From Clostridiales bacterium CHKCI001 (lineage in GTDB: Bacteria; Bacillota; Clostridia; Lachnospirales; Lachnospiraceae): a DNA stretch of 64,000 bases. A program made the position numbers and the translations under genes. Below are positions 52,214-61,709 of this stretch, piece by piece. Under the pieces are notes generated by a model. The model did not search any database. It worked only from the letters and a program-made list of their open reading frames with translations, and had not been told where the DNA came from. The stretch covers positions 124,001 to 188,000 of the forward strand of contig FCNS01000012.1 in NCBI GenBank assembly GCA_900045905.1, in the 5' to 3' direction. Every line of letters begins with the position of its first letter. Position 1 is the stretch's first letter.

Positions 52214-52320
52214 TGAAAGCTGTGAAACAGCCTGGGTTAATGAACAAGTAGCGTTAATGGATTGTGAATATCTGCTTTATATGTATAATCTATTTGGATA
52301 AATTGAATTAATAATCAGAA
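52214..52320. repeat. Diverged copy of the right half of the 49.7-kb element
   Basis: AAGCTGTGAAACAGCC, GAACAAGTAGC, GGATTGTGAATATCTGCTTTA and TAATCAGAAA align in order with AAGCTGCAAAGCAGCC, GACAAAGTAGC, GGATTACGAGTGTCCGCTTTA and ATATCAGAAA of the element at 49808-49906, at roughly 70 per cent identity. The terminal inverted repeat is lost. It lies upstream of the noncoding transcript's promoter. The segment 52027-52213 before it is AT-rich, with one hairpin (AGTGAAT/ATTCACT) and nothing else I can name. Confidence 0.6.
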
Positions 52321-52448
52321 AAATATAGAAAAAATATGAATAAAACAGTTTTAAAAGGGGAGAATATTTATAAAATAAATAAAAAATTGAAAAAACTTTA
52401 TACAATTTAGAAAAAAATAATTTTTTTTAAAAATTTTTAAAAAAGTTC

Positions 52449-52477
52449 TTGACAAAATAGAAAATGTGCATTATAAT
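52449..52477 (+). promoter_or_regulatory. Perfect consensus promoter of the 0.85-kb noncoding transcript
   Basis: TTGACA (52449-52454), 17-nt spacer, TATAAT (52472-52477): an exact match to the sigma-A consensus, preceded by an AT-rich UP-like tract. It is the strongest promoter in the window by eye. Confidence 0.85.
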
Positions 52478-52483
52478 AAAACC

Positions 52484-53337
52484 ATAACAAAGGAACAAAT
52501 TGAAAGACAAGGAGGATTAGTCCAATGGGCATATAATTTTTTACAGAAAGAATTAATAGATGGGAGAAACGGTCCAATGAAATAATAAAACTTCTATTTA
52601 ATTACTAAATAATTATTAAATCAGGGGGAACGGTCCGATGGGAACATAATATTACTTCATAGAATAAAAATAAAATGGATCACTTGGTTAATCCAATAAT
52701 GTTAATCTTGTTTCCAAAGTTAAGTAATACATTAAGAGAAAAGGCTAAAAGCTCTTAATTTAAATCCGGATGAATCTAAGAGAAAGCGAGGTACAGACCA
52801 CCAGTAGAGTAAATTTACCTGATCTATTTTTTAATGGTATCGGGCAGGAAAAAACAGATGAGAAAAGTTTCTTATTAAGTAGGGATGTGCATACAAATCG
52901 TAAGAGCTTATTGAATGAATGATATGAGTGATATGAGAATTCATCAGTAATAGGAATATATACATGAGAACGCATCATATGCGCCATGTATAGGATGGTA
53001 TGAATGTTGAAGGAACATATATCGGATATGAGATCATTAAAGTTCATGTTATAAGAACGTTGGTTTGAAAAGAAAGCAGAACTATTAGCTTAAGGACAAA
53101 TGTAAAAGCATATTTTCATCGAAGTACAATTAAATATGAAATTTAGCAGATAGAATTAATTTTATCAGATGATTTATCAATAGTACGCCAACCTTGGTAG
53201 GTGGCGAGACAAATTAGATAGAAGCATCAATGTTAAATAAAAAAACAAATAAAGATAAAAAGAGAGGTATTCTCCAATGGATACAGAATGTTAAGAGCGG
53301 GTGTCAGATAATAATAAGTTTGATACCCGCTAATTTT
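52484..53337 (+). ncRNA. Candidate large structured noncoding RNA with four SD-plus-mini-ORF motifs
   Basis: Between a perfect promoter and an intrinsic terminator lie about 850 nt with no plus-strand ORF of 60 codons. Visible structure: TTAAGAG/CTCTTAA (52733-52739, 52753-52759); TATACATG/CATGTATA (52959-52966, 52985-52992) enclosing GCAT/ATGC; CGCCAACCT/AGGTGGCG (53187-53205). Four copies of a motif, a purine-rich SD about 9-10 nt before ATG and then a 2-5 codon frame ending in TAA, occur at 52525, 52577, 52638 and 53277. The first three ATGs follow (A/G)GTCC(A/G), the last TCTCCA. Size and ornate structure recall the ROOL, GOLLD and OLE classes, but I cannot assign it to any of them. Confidence 0.7.
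53296..53337 (+). terminator. Terminator of the noncoding transcript
   Basis: AGCGGGTGTCA (53296-53306) pairs with TGATACCCGCT (53321-53331) through one G-U pair, followed by AATTTT. Confidence 0.8.
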
Positions 53338-53471
53338 GTATATTTGAACGCTTTATTTTTCAAAGACAAGAGACAGTAATTTATAATGGACACTTGTTCT
53401 GTTAGAAGAGATGAATTTTTTTTTTGGGTGTTTCATAAACTAAAAAAAAGAAAAAAGTGATAGAGGAAATT

Positions 53472-55163
53472 ATGCCATACAATTGTAGAGAAGTTACAAT
53501 GTCAGAGGATTATATCGATTTATTGATTCCATTGGATGGAATACCAAGAGCAAATGGAATATGCGGACAGATAATTGGTGGAATGTACGAAGTTCAGCAT
53601 TGGCTTTTGGGTGAGGGGCAGTTGTTGCCATCTGGTAATATTGGATATTATGTAATACCCAAACTGTATGGTCTTTTAGATACTGGGAGTATGGAGGCTT
53701 CTGGAATTCCAGAAATTCAAAATCAGCCAATTTTAGCGCTGCAAGGGAATGGAGTACTAATTGGATTTATTGATACTGGAATTGATTATCAGAATCAAGT
53801 ATTCCGAAACCCAGATGGAAGTAGTCGAATTGCAGCGATATGGGATCAGACGATTCAAAGTGGAGAACCGCCAGAAGGTTTTTTGTATGGAACAGAGTAT
53901 ACAAAGGAAGAAATTGATCAGGCTCTACAGTCAGAAAATCCTTTAGAAATGGTACCATCTGTAGATGAAAGCGGACATGGAACTTTTTTAGCAGGTATTG
54001 CAGCTGGAAGTGAAAACGAAGATGGAAGCTTTTTTGGAGCTGCTCCAAAATCAATGATTGCAATGGTTAAGTTAAAACCAGCAAAGCGTTATTTAAGAGA
54101 TTTCTTCTTTATAAGAGAGGATGCAGAGGCTTACCAAGAGAATGATTTAATGGCAGGAATGGATTATTTAAGAAAACTTGCAGAGACGTTAGATATGCCA
54201 TTAGTAATTGGAATAGGACTTGGAACGAATCAAGGAAGTCATTTTGGATTAGCTCCAATCGAACAGCTTATTAGTCAAATTTCTTCTGTTGTTGGAAATA
54301 TTGTAGTGACCGCGGCTGGAAATGAAACAGGACGAGGGCATCATTATCATGGTACGTATCCTGCAGAACAAGAGTATGAAGAAGTAGAAATAAGAGTAGG
54401 AGAAGATGAACGAGGTTTTTCATTGGAGTTTTGGGCAAGAGCACCAGAATATTATTCGATTGCAATTCGATCTCCATCAGGTGAATATACACCTAGAATT
54501 GTAACAAGGTTTACTAGTAGTCAAGTATTAGATTTTGTATTTGAAGAAACAAAGATTTATGTAGATTATCGAACGGTTGTACAGGGGGAGGGAGACTTTC
54601 TAATCTTAATTCGTTTTCAGAAACCAACCCCAGGTATATGGACAATTCAGGTTTATAATTCCTTATATATCAATGGAAATTATAATATGTGGTTGCCAAT
54701 GCATGGCTTTATTTCTCCAGATACTGTATTTTTAAGACCAAGTCCAGATACAACTCTTACAATTCCAGCCACGACTGGAAGTGTAATTGTGACAAGTGCT
54801 TACAATCATGTAAATGGAGGAATTTATATCAATTCAAGCAGAGGATATCCACTTTCTAATATTATAAAGCCAGATTTAGCAGCACCAGGAGTAAATGTAT
54901 ATGGACCTCTGGTCGGAAATCGATTTGGAAGAATGACAGGCACGAGTGTGGCAGCAGCACATATGGTTGGCGCAGCAGCATTGTTATTAGAATGGGCACT
55001 TGTAAAAGGTAATAGAGAAATTTTGACAACAGGAGATACAGTTGCCTTTTTTATTCGAGGAGCATCTCGTAGACCAGGAGTGGTTTATCCAAACCGAGAA
55101 TGGGGATATGGTACATTGGATGTTTATCAAGTATTTGAGAGAATTCGAGATCTAAGTATTTGA
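53472..55163 (+). CDS. Subtilisin-like S8 protease, Csp-like
   Basis: A 563-aa serine protease without a signal peptide. The catalytic triad is present: Asp101 in GFIDTGIDY, His169 in ESGHGTF and Ser492 in TGTSVAAAH; the oxyanion Asn284 is in TAAGNE. A jelly-roll-like insert (about 300-420) lies between Asn and Ser, as in clostridial Csp proteases, which cleave the cortex hydrolase pro-SleC during germination. No sleC is seen here, so a spore role is inference. The ATG at 53472 follows GAGGAAATT; a GTG at 53457 lies upstream. A weak sigma-G-like promoter, TGAATT (53412-53417) and CATAAAC (53434-53440), precedes it. Confidence 0.85.
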   Translation: MPYNCREVTMSEDYIDLLIPLDGIPRANGICGQIIGGMYEVQHWLLGEGQLLPSGNIGYYVIPKLYGLLDTGSMEASGIPEIQNQPILALQGNGVLIGFIDTGIDYQNQVFRNPDGSSRIAAIWDQTIQSGEPPEGFLYGTEYTKEEIDQALQSENPLEMVPSVDESGHGTFLAGIAAGSENEDGSFFGAAPKSMIAMVKLKPAKRYLRDFFFIREDAEAYQENDLMAGMDYLRKLAETLDMPLVIGIGLGTNQGSHFGLAPIEQLISQISSVVGNIVVTAAGNETGRGHHYHGTYPAEQEYEEVEIRVGEDERGFSLEFWARAPEYYSIAIRSPSGEYTPRIVTRFTSSQVLDFVFEETKIYVDYRTVVQGEGDFLILIRFQKPTPGIWTIQVYNSLYINGNYNMWLPMHGFISPDTVFLRPSPDTTLTIPATTGSVIVTSAYNHVNGGIYINSSRGYPLSNIIKPDLAAPGVNVYGPLVGNRFGRMTGTSVAAAHMVGAAALLLEWALVKGNREILTTGDTVAFFIRGASRRPGVVYPNREWGYGTLDVYQVFERIRDLSI

Positions 55164-55219
55164 GATCATTCATTTGTATGATTTTACTAAACCATTGATT
55201 TAAAATTAAGATGTTTGGA

Positions 55220-55265
55220 TTGTATGTAGAACTGGTAGATTCCATATACATACAATTCTTTTTTT
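55220..55265 (+). terminator. Terminator after the S8 protease
   Basis: TTGTATGTA (55220-55228) pairs with TACATACAA (55247-55255), followed by TTCTTTTTTT. Confidence 0.85.
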
Positions 55266-55312
55266 GATTTAGGACAAGCAATAAAAATAGATACGTATTG
55301 GTGTAAAAAGTT

Positions 55313-55341
55313 TTGATACAATATTCTATATTGTGTATTAT
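55313..55341 (+). promoter_or_regulatory. Hydrogenase promoter with a palindromic operator filling the spacer
   Basis: TTGATA (55313-55318), 17-nt spacer, TATTAT (55336-55341). The palindrome ACAATAT-TCT-ATATTGT (55318-55334) lies exactly between the two hexamers. The leader then runs about 200 nt and holds a hairpin TTTCATAT/ATATGAAA (55398-55405, 55413-55420). Further on is the small palindrome ATCATATGAT near 55497-55506. Otherwise the 386-nt gap is AT-rich. Confidence 0.6.
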
Positions 55342-55549
55342 GCACAAATAGTTTTTTTGGTTTTCTATGTATATACCACTTGATTTCATATATATCATTT
55401 CATATAATAAGAATATGAAAATAATTATGTATATATGAAGACAATTGTATCAGTGATAACCTGTTTTTTGATCTGGGATGTCTGATAACGAGAAAATCAT
55501 ATGATATTTTCAACGAAAAACATACCAAAACGACTGAGGAGGAAACAAA

Positions 55550-57010
55550 ATGATTGACAAGCATGCTAATATTTTTAGTATTAAACATGTTGTTTTGACA
55601 GAAGTTGCACGACATGCATACATAGGAGATCTGGATGAGGTAAGAGATCAACTTCCTTTTGAAATGATCCCAGGTCCAAATGCAAATTTCCGTTGCTGCG
55701 TTTATCGTGAACGAGAAATTATCCGCCAGAGAATTCGCCTTGCAGAGGGAAAATCCCCAGATGGAAAAGATTCAAAAGGAATCGTACAGGTTATTAGTTC
55801 TGCATGTGAGGACTGTCCGATTACCAGATTTAGTGTAACAAGTAATTGTCAGAAATGTATGAGTAGACGCTGCCAGCAGGCATGTAAGTTTGGAGCTATT
55901 TCTATTAGAGGTGACCGTGCTTATATTGATCCTTCCATTTGTAAAGAATGTGGAAAATGTGCGCAAGCCTGTCCATATAACGCAATTGCAGACTTAGTGC
56001 GTCCATGTAAGAAGAGTTGTCCAGTGAAAGCAATTCAAATGGATCCAGAGACACAGCTTTGTGTGATTGATGAAAGTAAATGTATTTCATGTGGTGCTTG
56101 TGTAGAAAGCTGTCCATTTGGAGCAATTGCAACAAAGACTTATATGGTTGATGTTATTGAGGCAATTAAAGCTGGAAAGAGAGTTGTAGCAATGGTTGCG
56201 CCTGCAATAGAAGGGCAGTTTGGAGCAGATGTAACGATGGCTAATTTATTTGCTGCTATTCGTGAACTTGGATTTTCAGAAGTTGTTGAAGTGGCACTTG
56301 GTGGTGATTTAACAGCTGCATATGAGTCATTGGAATGGGCAGAAGCATATAAAGAAGGTAAGAAAATGACAACCTCTTGTTGTCCTGCGTTTGTGAATAT
56401 GATTCGCAAACATTATCCATCCCTTATGAAGAATGTTTCTACCACGGTATCTCCAATGTGTGCATTGTCTCGATTACTGAAAGCAACAGATCCTGAGGTG
56501 GTAACTGTATTTGTAGGTCCATGTTTTGCAAAGAAGAGCGAGGTTGTAGAATTTGGTATTGAGGGTAATGCAGATTATTGTTTGACAATTAATGAAGTTC
56601 GTTGTATGATGCGTGCAAGAAATATCCAAATTGAAAAAGGTGAGCCAGATCTTCAGCATGGAAGTGTATATGGTAAGCGATTTGGCAATGCTGGAGGCGT
56701 AACAGAGGCAGTGTTACAGGCAATGAAAGAAAAGGGCGTTGATACATCTAAGATGACGGTTCAGCGTTGCAGCGGTGGAGAAGAATGTAAGAAGGCATTA
56801 ATGCTCTTACGAGCTGGCAGATTCCCAGCAGACTTTATTGAAGGCATGGCCTGTCCAGGTGGTTGTGTCAATGGTCCTGGCAGTGTTAAGTTTGCAGCAG
56901 AGGCAAAGAAAGATAGAGATAATTTGATTGCTCAAGCTGATAGAAGAGAGATTTGGGAGAACCTCTCAAAATATAAAGAGTTAGAGCATATTTCTATGCA
57001 TAGAGAGTAA
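55550..57010 (+). CDS. [FeFe] hydrogenase with N-terminal ferredoxin-type clusters, group B-like
   Basis: A 486-aa cytosolic iron-sulfur enzyme that evolves or takes up H2. Cys-rich segments at about 86-112 and two 4Fe-4S motifs (CKECGKCAQACP about 131-141; CISCGACVESCP about 178-189) precede the H-cluster domain. H-cluster motifs: L1 TTSCCPAF (274-281), SPMCALSR (301-308), L2 GPCFAKK (323-329), L3 GMACPGGCVNG (432-442). PAF in L1 in place of PGW and the SPM motif fit group B enzymes, whose electron partner is unclear. AGGAGG lies 9 nt before the ATG. It is monocistronic; no maturation gene hydEFG is nearby. Confidence 0.9.
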   Translation: MIDKHANIFSIKHVVLTEVARHAYIGDLDEVRDQLPFEMIPGPNANFRCCVYREREIIRQRIRLAEGKSPDGKDSKGIVQVISSACEDCPITRFSVTSNCQKCMSRRCQQACKFGAISIRGDRAYIDPSICKECGKCAQACPYNAIADLVRPCKKSCPVKAIQMDPETQLCVIDESKCISCGACVESCPFGAIATKTYMVDVIEAIKAGKRVVAMVAPAIEGQFGADVTMANLFAAIRELGFSEVVEVALGGDLTAAYESLEWAEAYKEGKKMTTSCCPAFVNMIRKHYPSLMKNVSTTVSPMCALSRLLKATDPEVVTVFVGPCFAKKSEVVEFGIEGNADYCLTINEVRCMMRARNIQIEKGEPDLQHGSVYGKRFGNAGGVTEAVLQAMKEKGVDTSKMTVQRCSGGEECKKALMLLRAGRFPADFIEGMACPGGCVNGPGSVKFAAEAKKDRDNLIAQADRREIWENLSKYKELEHISMHRE

Positions 57011-57051
57011 AGAAGATTGAACTTGTTCTTTATTATTAGATAAGATGTATG

Positions 57052-57109
57052 AATAGGATAAGGTTTTTGTAGAGATCGTATTGTTGACTTACAAAAACTT
57101 TATCCTATT
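57052..57109. terminator. Long bidirectional terminator
   Basis: 20-bp arms 57052-57071 (AATAGGATAAGG...) and 57090-57109 pair with one G-U position. It lies between the convergent hydrogenase and TIGR04086 genes. Confidence 0.75.
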
Positions 57110-57127
57110 GTTGTTTCACTTATTCTG

Positions 57128-57487
57128 TTATCCGACAATTCCTCCAATCATACCACTGGCTGCGCAGGCTAGTAGAACAGAAAGAATATGAGGAAGATTT
57201 TTCATAATATTGCTTCCAAAAGCAATAGAGAGAATAAGTAAAATTAGAAAATAAAGAATTCCAAAGCAAAGTCCCCAAAGAAAGCGGCGGACTTTCAGTT
57301 TTTTTCCAGTGAAAAAACCGCCAATAAAGCAGGAAACAATGTAGATAAAGAAGACACCAAAAGAAATTTGATTTTGGGACAGATGGACTGTGTACATAAG
57401 ACCTGCTAAAATAAGTAGAAGAATAATACTTAGTGCAGTGGTTATAATTGTGATTCTTACAAAAAAAGAGAGATTGTCTTTTTGCAT
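57128..57487 (-). CDS. TIGR04086-family small membrane protein (YrzE-like)
   Basis: 119 aa with four hydrophobic segments: about 10-32, 40-60, 68-88 and 98-118. Gly-rich turns such as FIGGFFTGKKLKVRRFLWGLCFGILYF and a final CAASGMIGGIVG match the TIGR04086/YrzE pattern. The function is unknown; in Bacillus and Clostridia the gene is usually near yajC or spoV genes. AGGAGGAG precedes the ATG at 57487; a longer frame from 57523 runs through the ribosome site. Confidence 0.75.
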   Translation of the reverse strand: MQKDNLSFFVRITIITTALSIILLLILAGLMYTVHLSQNQISFGVFFIYIVSCFIGGFFTGKKLKVRRFLWGLCFGILYFLILLILSIAFGSNIMKNLPHILSVLLACAASGMIGGIVG

Positions 57488-57601
57488 GAAACTCCTCCTA
57501 ATGAAAAAAATATGGTATGACAAGTGACTTTAAGAATGGTTCATTATATGAAAATATAGTATAATTTCATGCGTTAATTTTAAGAAGTTCTGTAAAATCC
57601 A

Positions 57602-57630
57602 TTGACAAACCTTTCATTCGCTGCTAAGAT
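57602..57630 (+). promoter_or_regulatory. Promoter for ilvN
   Basis: TTGACA (57602-57607), 17-nt spacer, TAAGAT (57625-57630). Confidence 0.7.
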
Positions 57631-57714
57631 AAATTAGAAAAGGATAAAGTGATTTGTTATTCACTTTCAAGTATAACTATTGTTATGAAAATTAGTGCAA
57701 AGGTGGAATATACC

Positions 57715-58200
57715 ATGAGTAAAGTTGTATTATCATTATTAGTAGATAATCAGGCCGGTGTATTAAGTCGTATTGCGGGATTGTTCAGCCGCAGAGGCTA
57801 TAATATTGATAGTTTAACTGTTGGAGAAACCGAGAATCCTGATCATTCTCGTATGACAGTTGTAACAAGTGGAGAACCAGAAGTTCTTGAACAGATTGAA
57901 AAGCAGCTTGGAAAGTTAATAGATGTTATAGAAATCAAGGTACTGCCTGACGACCAGTCCGTATGTCGTGAATTAATTTTGCTCAAGGTGGCTGCGACAG
58001 CGGAAGAGCGGCAGCAAATCATTGCGATAGCAGATATATTCCGTGCTAAAATTGTGGATGTTGCAGTGGATTCTATTATGATTGAATTAACTGGCAATGA
58101 AACAAAACTGGCTGCATTTATTAAACTACTGGAGAAGTTCCATATTAAGGAGCTTGCAAGAACTGGTATTACTGGATTGAGCAGAGGTTGTATGAACTAA
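57715..58200 (+). CDS. ilvN: Acetolactate synthase small (regulatory) subunit
   Basis: A 161-aa ACT-domain protein that confers valine feedback on the catalytic subunit in branched-chain amino-acid synthesis. MSKVVLSLLVDNQAGVLSRIAGLFSRRGYNIDSLTVGETENPDHSRMTVV is diagnostic, and the C-terminal IlvN domain is complete. AAAGGTGG lies about 8 nt before the ATG at 57715; in-frame codons back to 57649 are upstream of that site. The catalytic ilvB gene is not next to it, which is unusual: only ilvC follows. Confidence 0.95.
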   Translation: MSKVVLSLLVDNQAGVLSRIAGLFSRRGYNIDSLTVGETENPDHSRMTVVTSGEPEVLEQIEKQLGKLIDVIEIKVLPDDQSVCRELILLKVAATAEERQQIIAIADIFRAKIVDVAVDSIMIELTGNETKLAAFIKLLEKFHIKELARTGITGLSRGCMN

Positions 58201-58282
58201 TGCTTCATTTCTCGTTATTTTAATTTTCGATTTACAGTGTGGGAATTTGAATTATCCTATTCACCATAGTAATTTTCATTTG

Positions 58283-58296
58283 CAGAATGCATTCTG
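58283..58296. promoter_or_regulatory. 14-bp perfect palindrome upstream of ilvC
   Basis: CAGAATGCATTCTG lies in the 196-nt gap between ilvN and ilvC, 100 nt before the ilvC ATG. It is a possible operator; no good promoter hexamers are placed around it. Confidence 0.3.
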
Positions 58297-58303
58297 TATA
58301 TGA

Positions 58304-59416
<1,113 letters not shown>

Positions 59417-59456
59417 TGAGTTGATTTTTCGCTCTTTGGTTGGAGTAAAATATTTT

Positions 59457-59490
59457 GGAGGCATAGGAAGTTAATTCCTGTGTCTCTTTT
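59457..59490 (+). terminator. Terminator after ilvC
   Basis: GGAGGCATAGGAA pairs with TTCCTGTGTCTC through two G-U pairs, then TTTTC. From here to about 59750 I see only AT-rich sequence. Confidence 0.65.
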
Positions 59491-59755
59491 CTTTATAATG
59501 ATAAGAAAATTTAAATGTCTAGTACTGTGGCGAATATTATGAAATGTTTCATAAAAACTGGATAAAAAGATAAAACATGGATGAAATTTGTGAGATGGAA
59601 ATAAAATCTAAAAAAGTTAAAATAAAGTTATACTGCATAAATAAAAACAGAATATAAGAAAAATAGAAAGAAAAAAAGGAGAAAAATATATAAGAAAGAA
59701 AGTGGATTTGTAAGAATTGCATAAAAAAAAGGAAAGTATTTCGTGAGAAGACATA

Positions 59756-59802
59756 TTGTAAAAATGCGAAAGTTTGATATAATAATATTGAAAACGATTA
59801 CA
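59756..59802 (+). promoter_or_regulatory. Promoter and LacI-type operator (cre-like) of the amylosucrase operon
   Basis: TTGTAA (59756-59761), 16-nt spacer, TATAAT (59778-59783). TTGAAAACGATTACA (59788-59802) covers the transcript start and matches the cre pattern WTGNAANCGNWNNCW at every position. Either CcpA or the LacI-family regulator encoded downstream could bind it. Confidence 0.75.
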
Positions 59803-59834
59803 AAACAGTGAAAAATAAAAGGAGAAAATGTGGA

Positions 59835-61679
59835 ATGAAAAATAAGGTATGGAATCAGGAATTTTCAGAGCGTATGACCAAACATTATGGAGAATTAAAA
59901 TGGCTGTATATGGAATTATATAACAGTGAACAATATTTCGATTCATTATGTGATCAAATGTACGAATGGTATGTAAACAGAACAGAAGCATTAAAAAAGT
60001 TAGACAGAGAACGTGAGGCAAACCCAGACTGGTATAAGAAAAATGATTTAGTTGGAATGATGATGTATACTGATGCATTTGCAGGTACGTTAAATGGAAT
60101 CAGAGAAAGAATTGATTACATTCAAGAATGCCATGTAAATTATTTACATTTAATGCCTCTGTTAGCATCGCCGCCAGATCGAAGTGATGGAGGATATGCG
60201 GTGGCTGATTTCCGTACCGTACAAAGTACGCTTGGTACAATGGAAGATTTAGAGCAGCTTGCCCAAGAGTGTCATGAGAGAGGAATCAGTATTTGTCTTG
60301 ATTTTGTTATGAATCATACTTCTGAAGATCATGAATGGGCAATTCGTGCGAAAAATGGAGAACAGGAATATATGGATCGCTATTTCTTTTTTGATACATT
60401 TGATATTCCTGCTCAATATGAAGCTACCGTACCTCAGGTATTTCCGACAACTGCGCCAGGAAATTTTACATGGTTGCCAGAACAGCATAAGTTTGTTATG
60501 ACCACGTTTTATCCATATCAATGGGATTTAAATTATCGTAATCCAGTAGTTATGAATGAGATGATTTATAATATGCTGAATTTAGCCAATAAAGGAATTG
60601 ACATCATTCGTATTGATGCAGTACCATATATTTGGAAAGAACTTGGAACCAATTGTAGGAATCTTCCACAGGTACATTCGATTGTGCGTATTATGCGTAT
60701 GATTGGTGAAATTGTATGCCCAAGTGTTATTTTGCTTGGAGAAGTCGTTATGGAACCAGCTAAAGTAGTACCATATTTTGGAACCACAGAGAAACCAGAA
60801 TGTCATATGCTTTACAATGTTACAACAATGGCGACTACATGGCATACCGTAGCAACCAAAAATGTAGCTTTGTTGAAACATCAAATGGATATCGTAAATA
60901 GCCTGCCAAAGCAGTATGTTTTCTTAAATTATCTGCGTTGTCACGATGATATTGGCTGGGGATTGGATTATCAGTGGTTAACACAGTTTGGAATTCAGGA
61001 AGTACCTCATAAGGCATTTTTAAATAATTATTTAACAGGACATTATCCAGGAGCAGTTGGACGTGGAGAATTATACAATTCTGATCCGACCTCGGGAGAT
61101 GCTAGATTATGTGGTACAACAGCATCTTTATGTGGTCTGGAAAAGGCAGTATATGAGTGGGATAAAGAAGCGACTGAGCAGGCAGTTAATTACGATATTA
61201 TGCTTCATGGTTATATGTTTACTCAATCTGGTATTCCAGTCATTTATAGCGGCGATGAAATTGGACAGTGTAATGATTATAGCTATAAAGCAAATCCACA
61301 TAAAGCAGCAGATTCCCGTTATGTGCATAGAGGAGCGTTCCGTTGGGATTTAGCTGAAAAGAGATATGAGGAGGATACTCCACAGTATAGAATTTTCCAT
61401 AGTATTCAAAAGATGGAAGAAATACGTGCAAGAGAAGCTGTATTCTCTACAAACGCAGCAGTATGGACAGTTGATACATGGGATGCTTCTGTTCTTGGCA
61501 TTATTCGAGCTTATGAAGGTGAAAAATTGATCGCATTATTTAATTTTGGTGATCAGGACAAAACTGCATGGATCAATGAAGAAGGAATGTATGAAGATCT
61601 GATTACTGGTCAGCAGATGGAAGGAAAAGCTGTGTCAATTCCAAGAGGTGGTATGTACTGGCTGAAGCAAATAAAGTAA
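59835..61679 (+). CDS. GH13 amylosucrase-like alpha-glucosidase/transglycosidase
   Basis: A 614-aa cytosolic GH13 enzyme. An N-terminal helical region (1-80) precedes the (beta/alpha)8 barrel, as in amylosucrase (GH13_4). The conserved regions are DFVMNHT (I), IIRIDAVPYIWKELG (II, nucleophile Asp), LLGEVV (III, acid/base Glu) and LRCHDDIGWG (IV). A C-terminal beta domain ends in IPRGGMYWL. It may turn sucrose into fructose and glucan, or cleave sucrose-like sugars. AAAGGAG lies about 10 nt before the ATG at 59835; a GTG at 59808 is upstream of it. A LacI-family regulator gene follows at 30 nt. Confidence 0.88.
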   Translation: MKNKVWNQEFSERMTKHYGELKWLYMELYNSEQYFDSLCDQMYEWYVNRTEALKKLDREREANPDWYKKNDLVGMMMYTDAFAGTLNGIRERIDYIQECHVNYLHLMPLLASPPDRSDGGYAVADFRTVQSTLGTMEDLEQLAQECHERGISICLDFVMNHTSEDHEWAIRAKNGEQEYMDRYFFFDTFDIPAQYEATVPQVFPTTAPGNFTWLPEQHKFVMTTFYPYQWDLNYRNPVVMNEMIYNMLNLANKGIDIIRIDAVPYIWKELGTNCRNLPQVHSIVRIMRMIGEIVCPSVILLGEVVMEPAKVVPYFGTTEKPECHMLYNVTTMATTWHTVATKNVALLKHQMDIVNSLPKQYVFLNYLRCHDDIGWGLDYQWLTQFGIQEVPHKAFLNNYLTGHYPGAVGRGELYNSDPTSGDARLCGTTASLCGLEKAVYEWDKEATEQAVNYDIMLHGYMFTQSGIPVIYSGDEIGQCNDYSYKANPHKAADSRYVHRGAFRWDLAEKRYEEDTPQYRIFHSIQKMEEIRAREAVFSTNAAVWTVDTWDASVLGIIRAYEGEKLIALFNFGDQDKTAWINEEGMYEDLITGQQMEGKAVSIPRGGMYWLKQIK

Positions 61680-61709
61680 ACAATCAAAGAAGAACGGAGA
61701 GCGGTTAGA

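Noticed and set aside
52760-53047. 95-codon minus-strand frame inside the noncoding transcript
   Set aside because: Codon use is unlike the genes here (His, Cys and Ser-rich mixture), no ribosome site, and it is antisense to the structured transcript.
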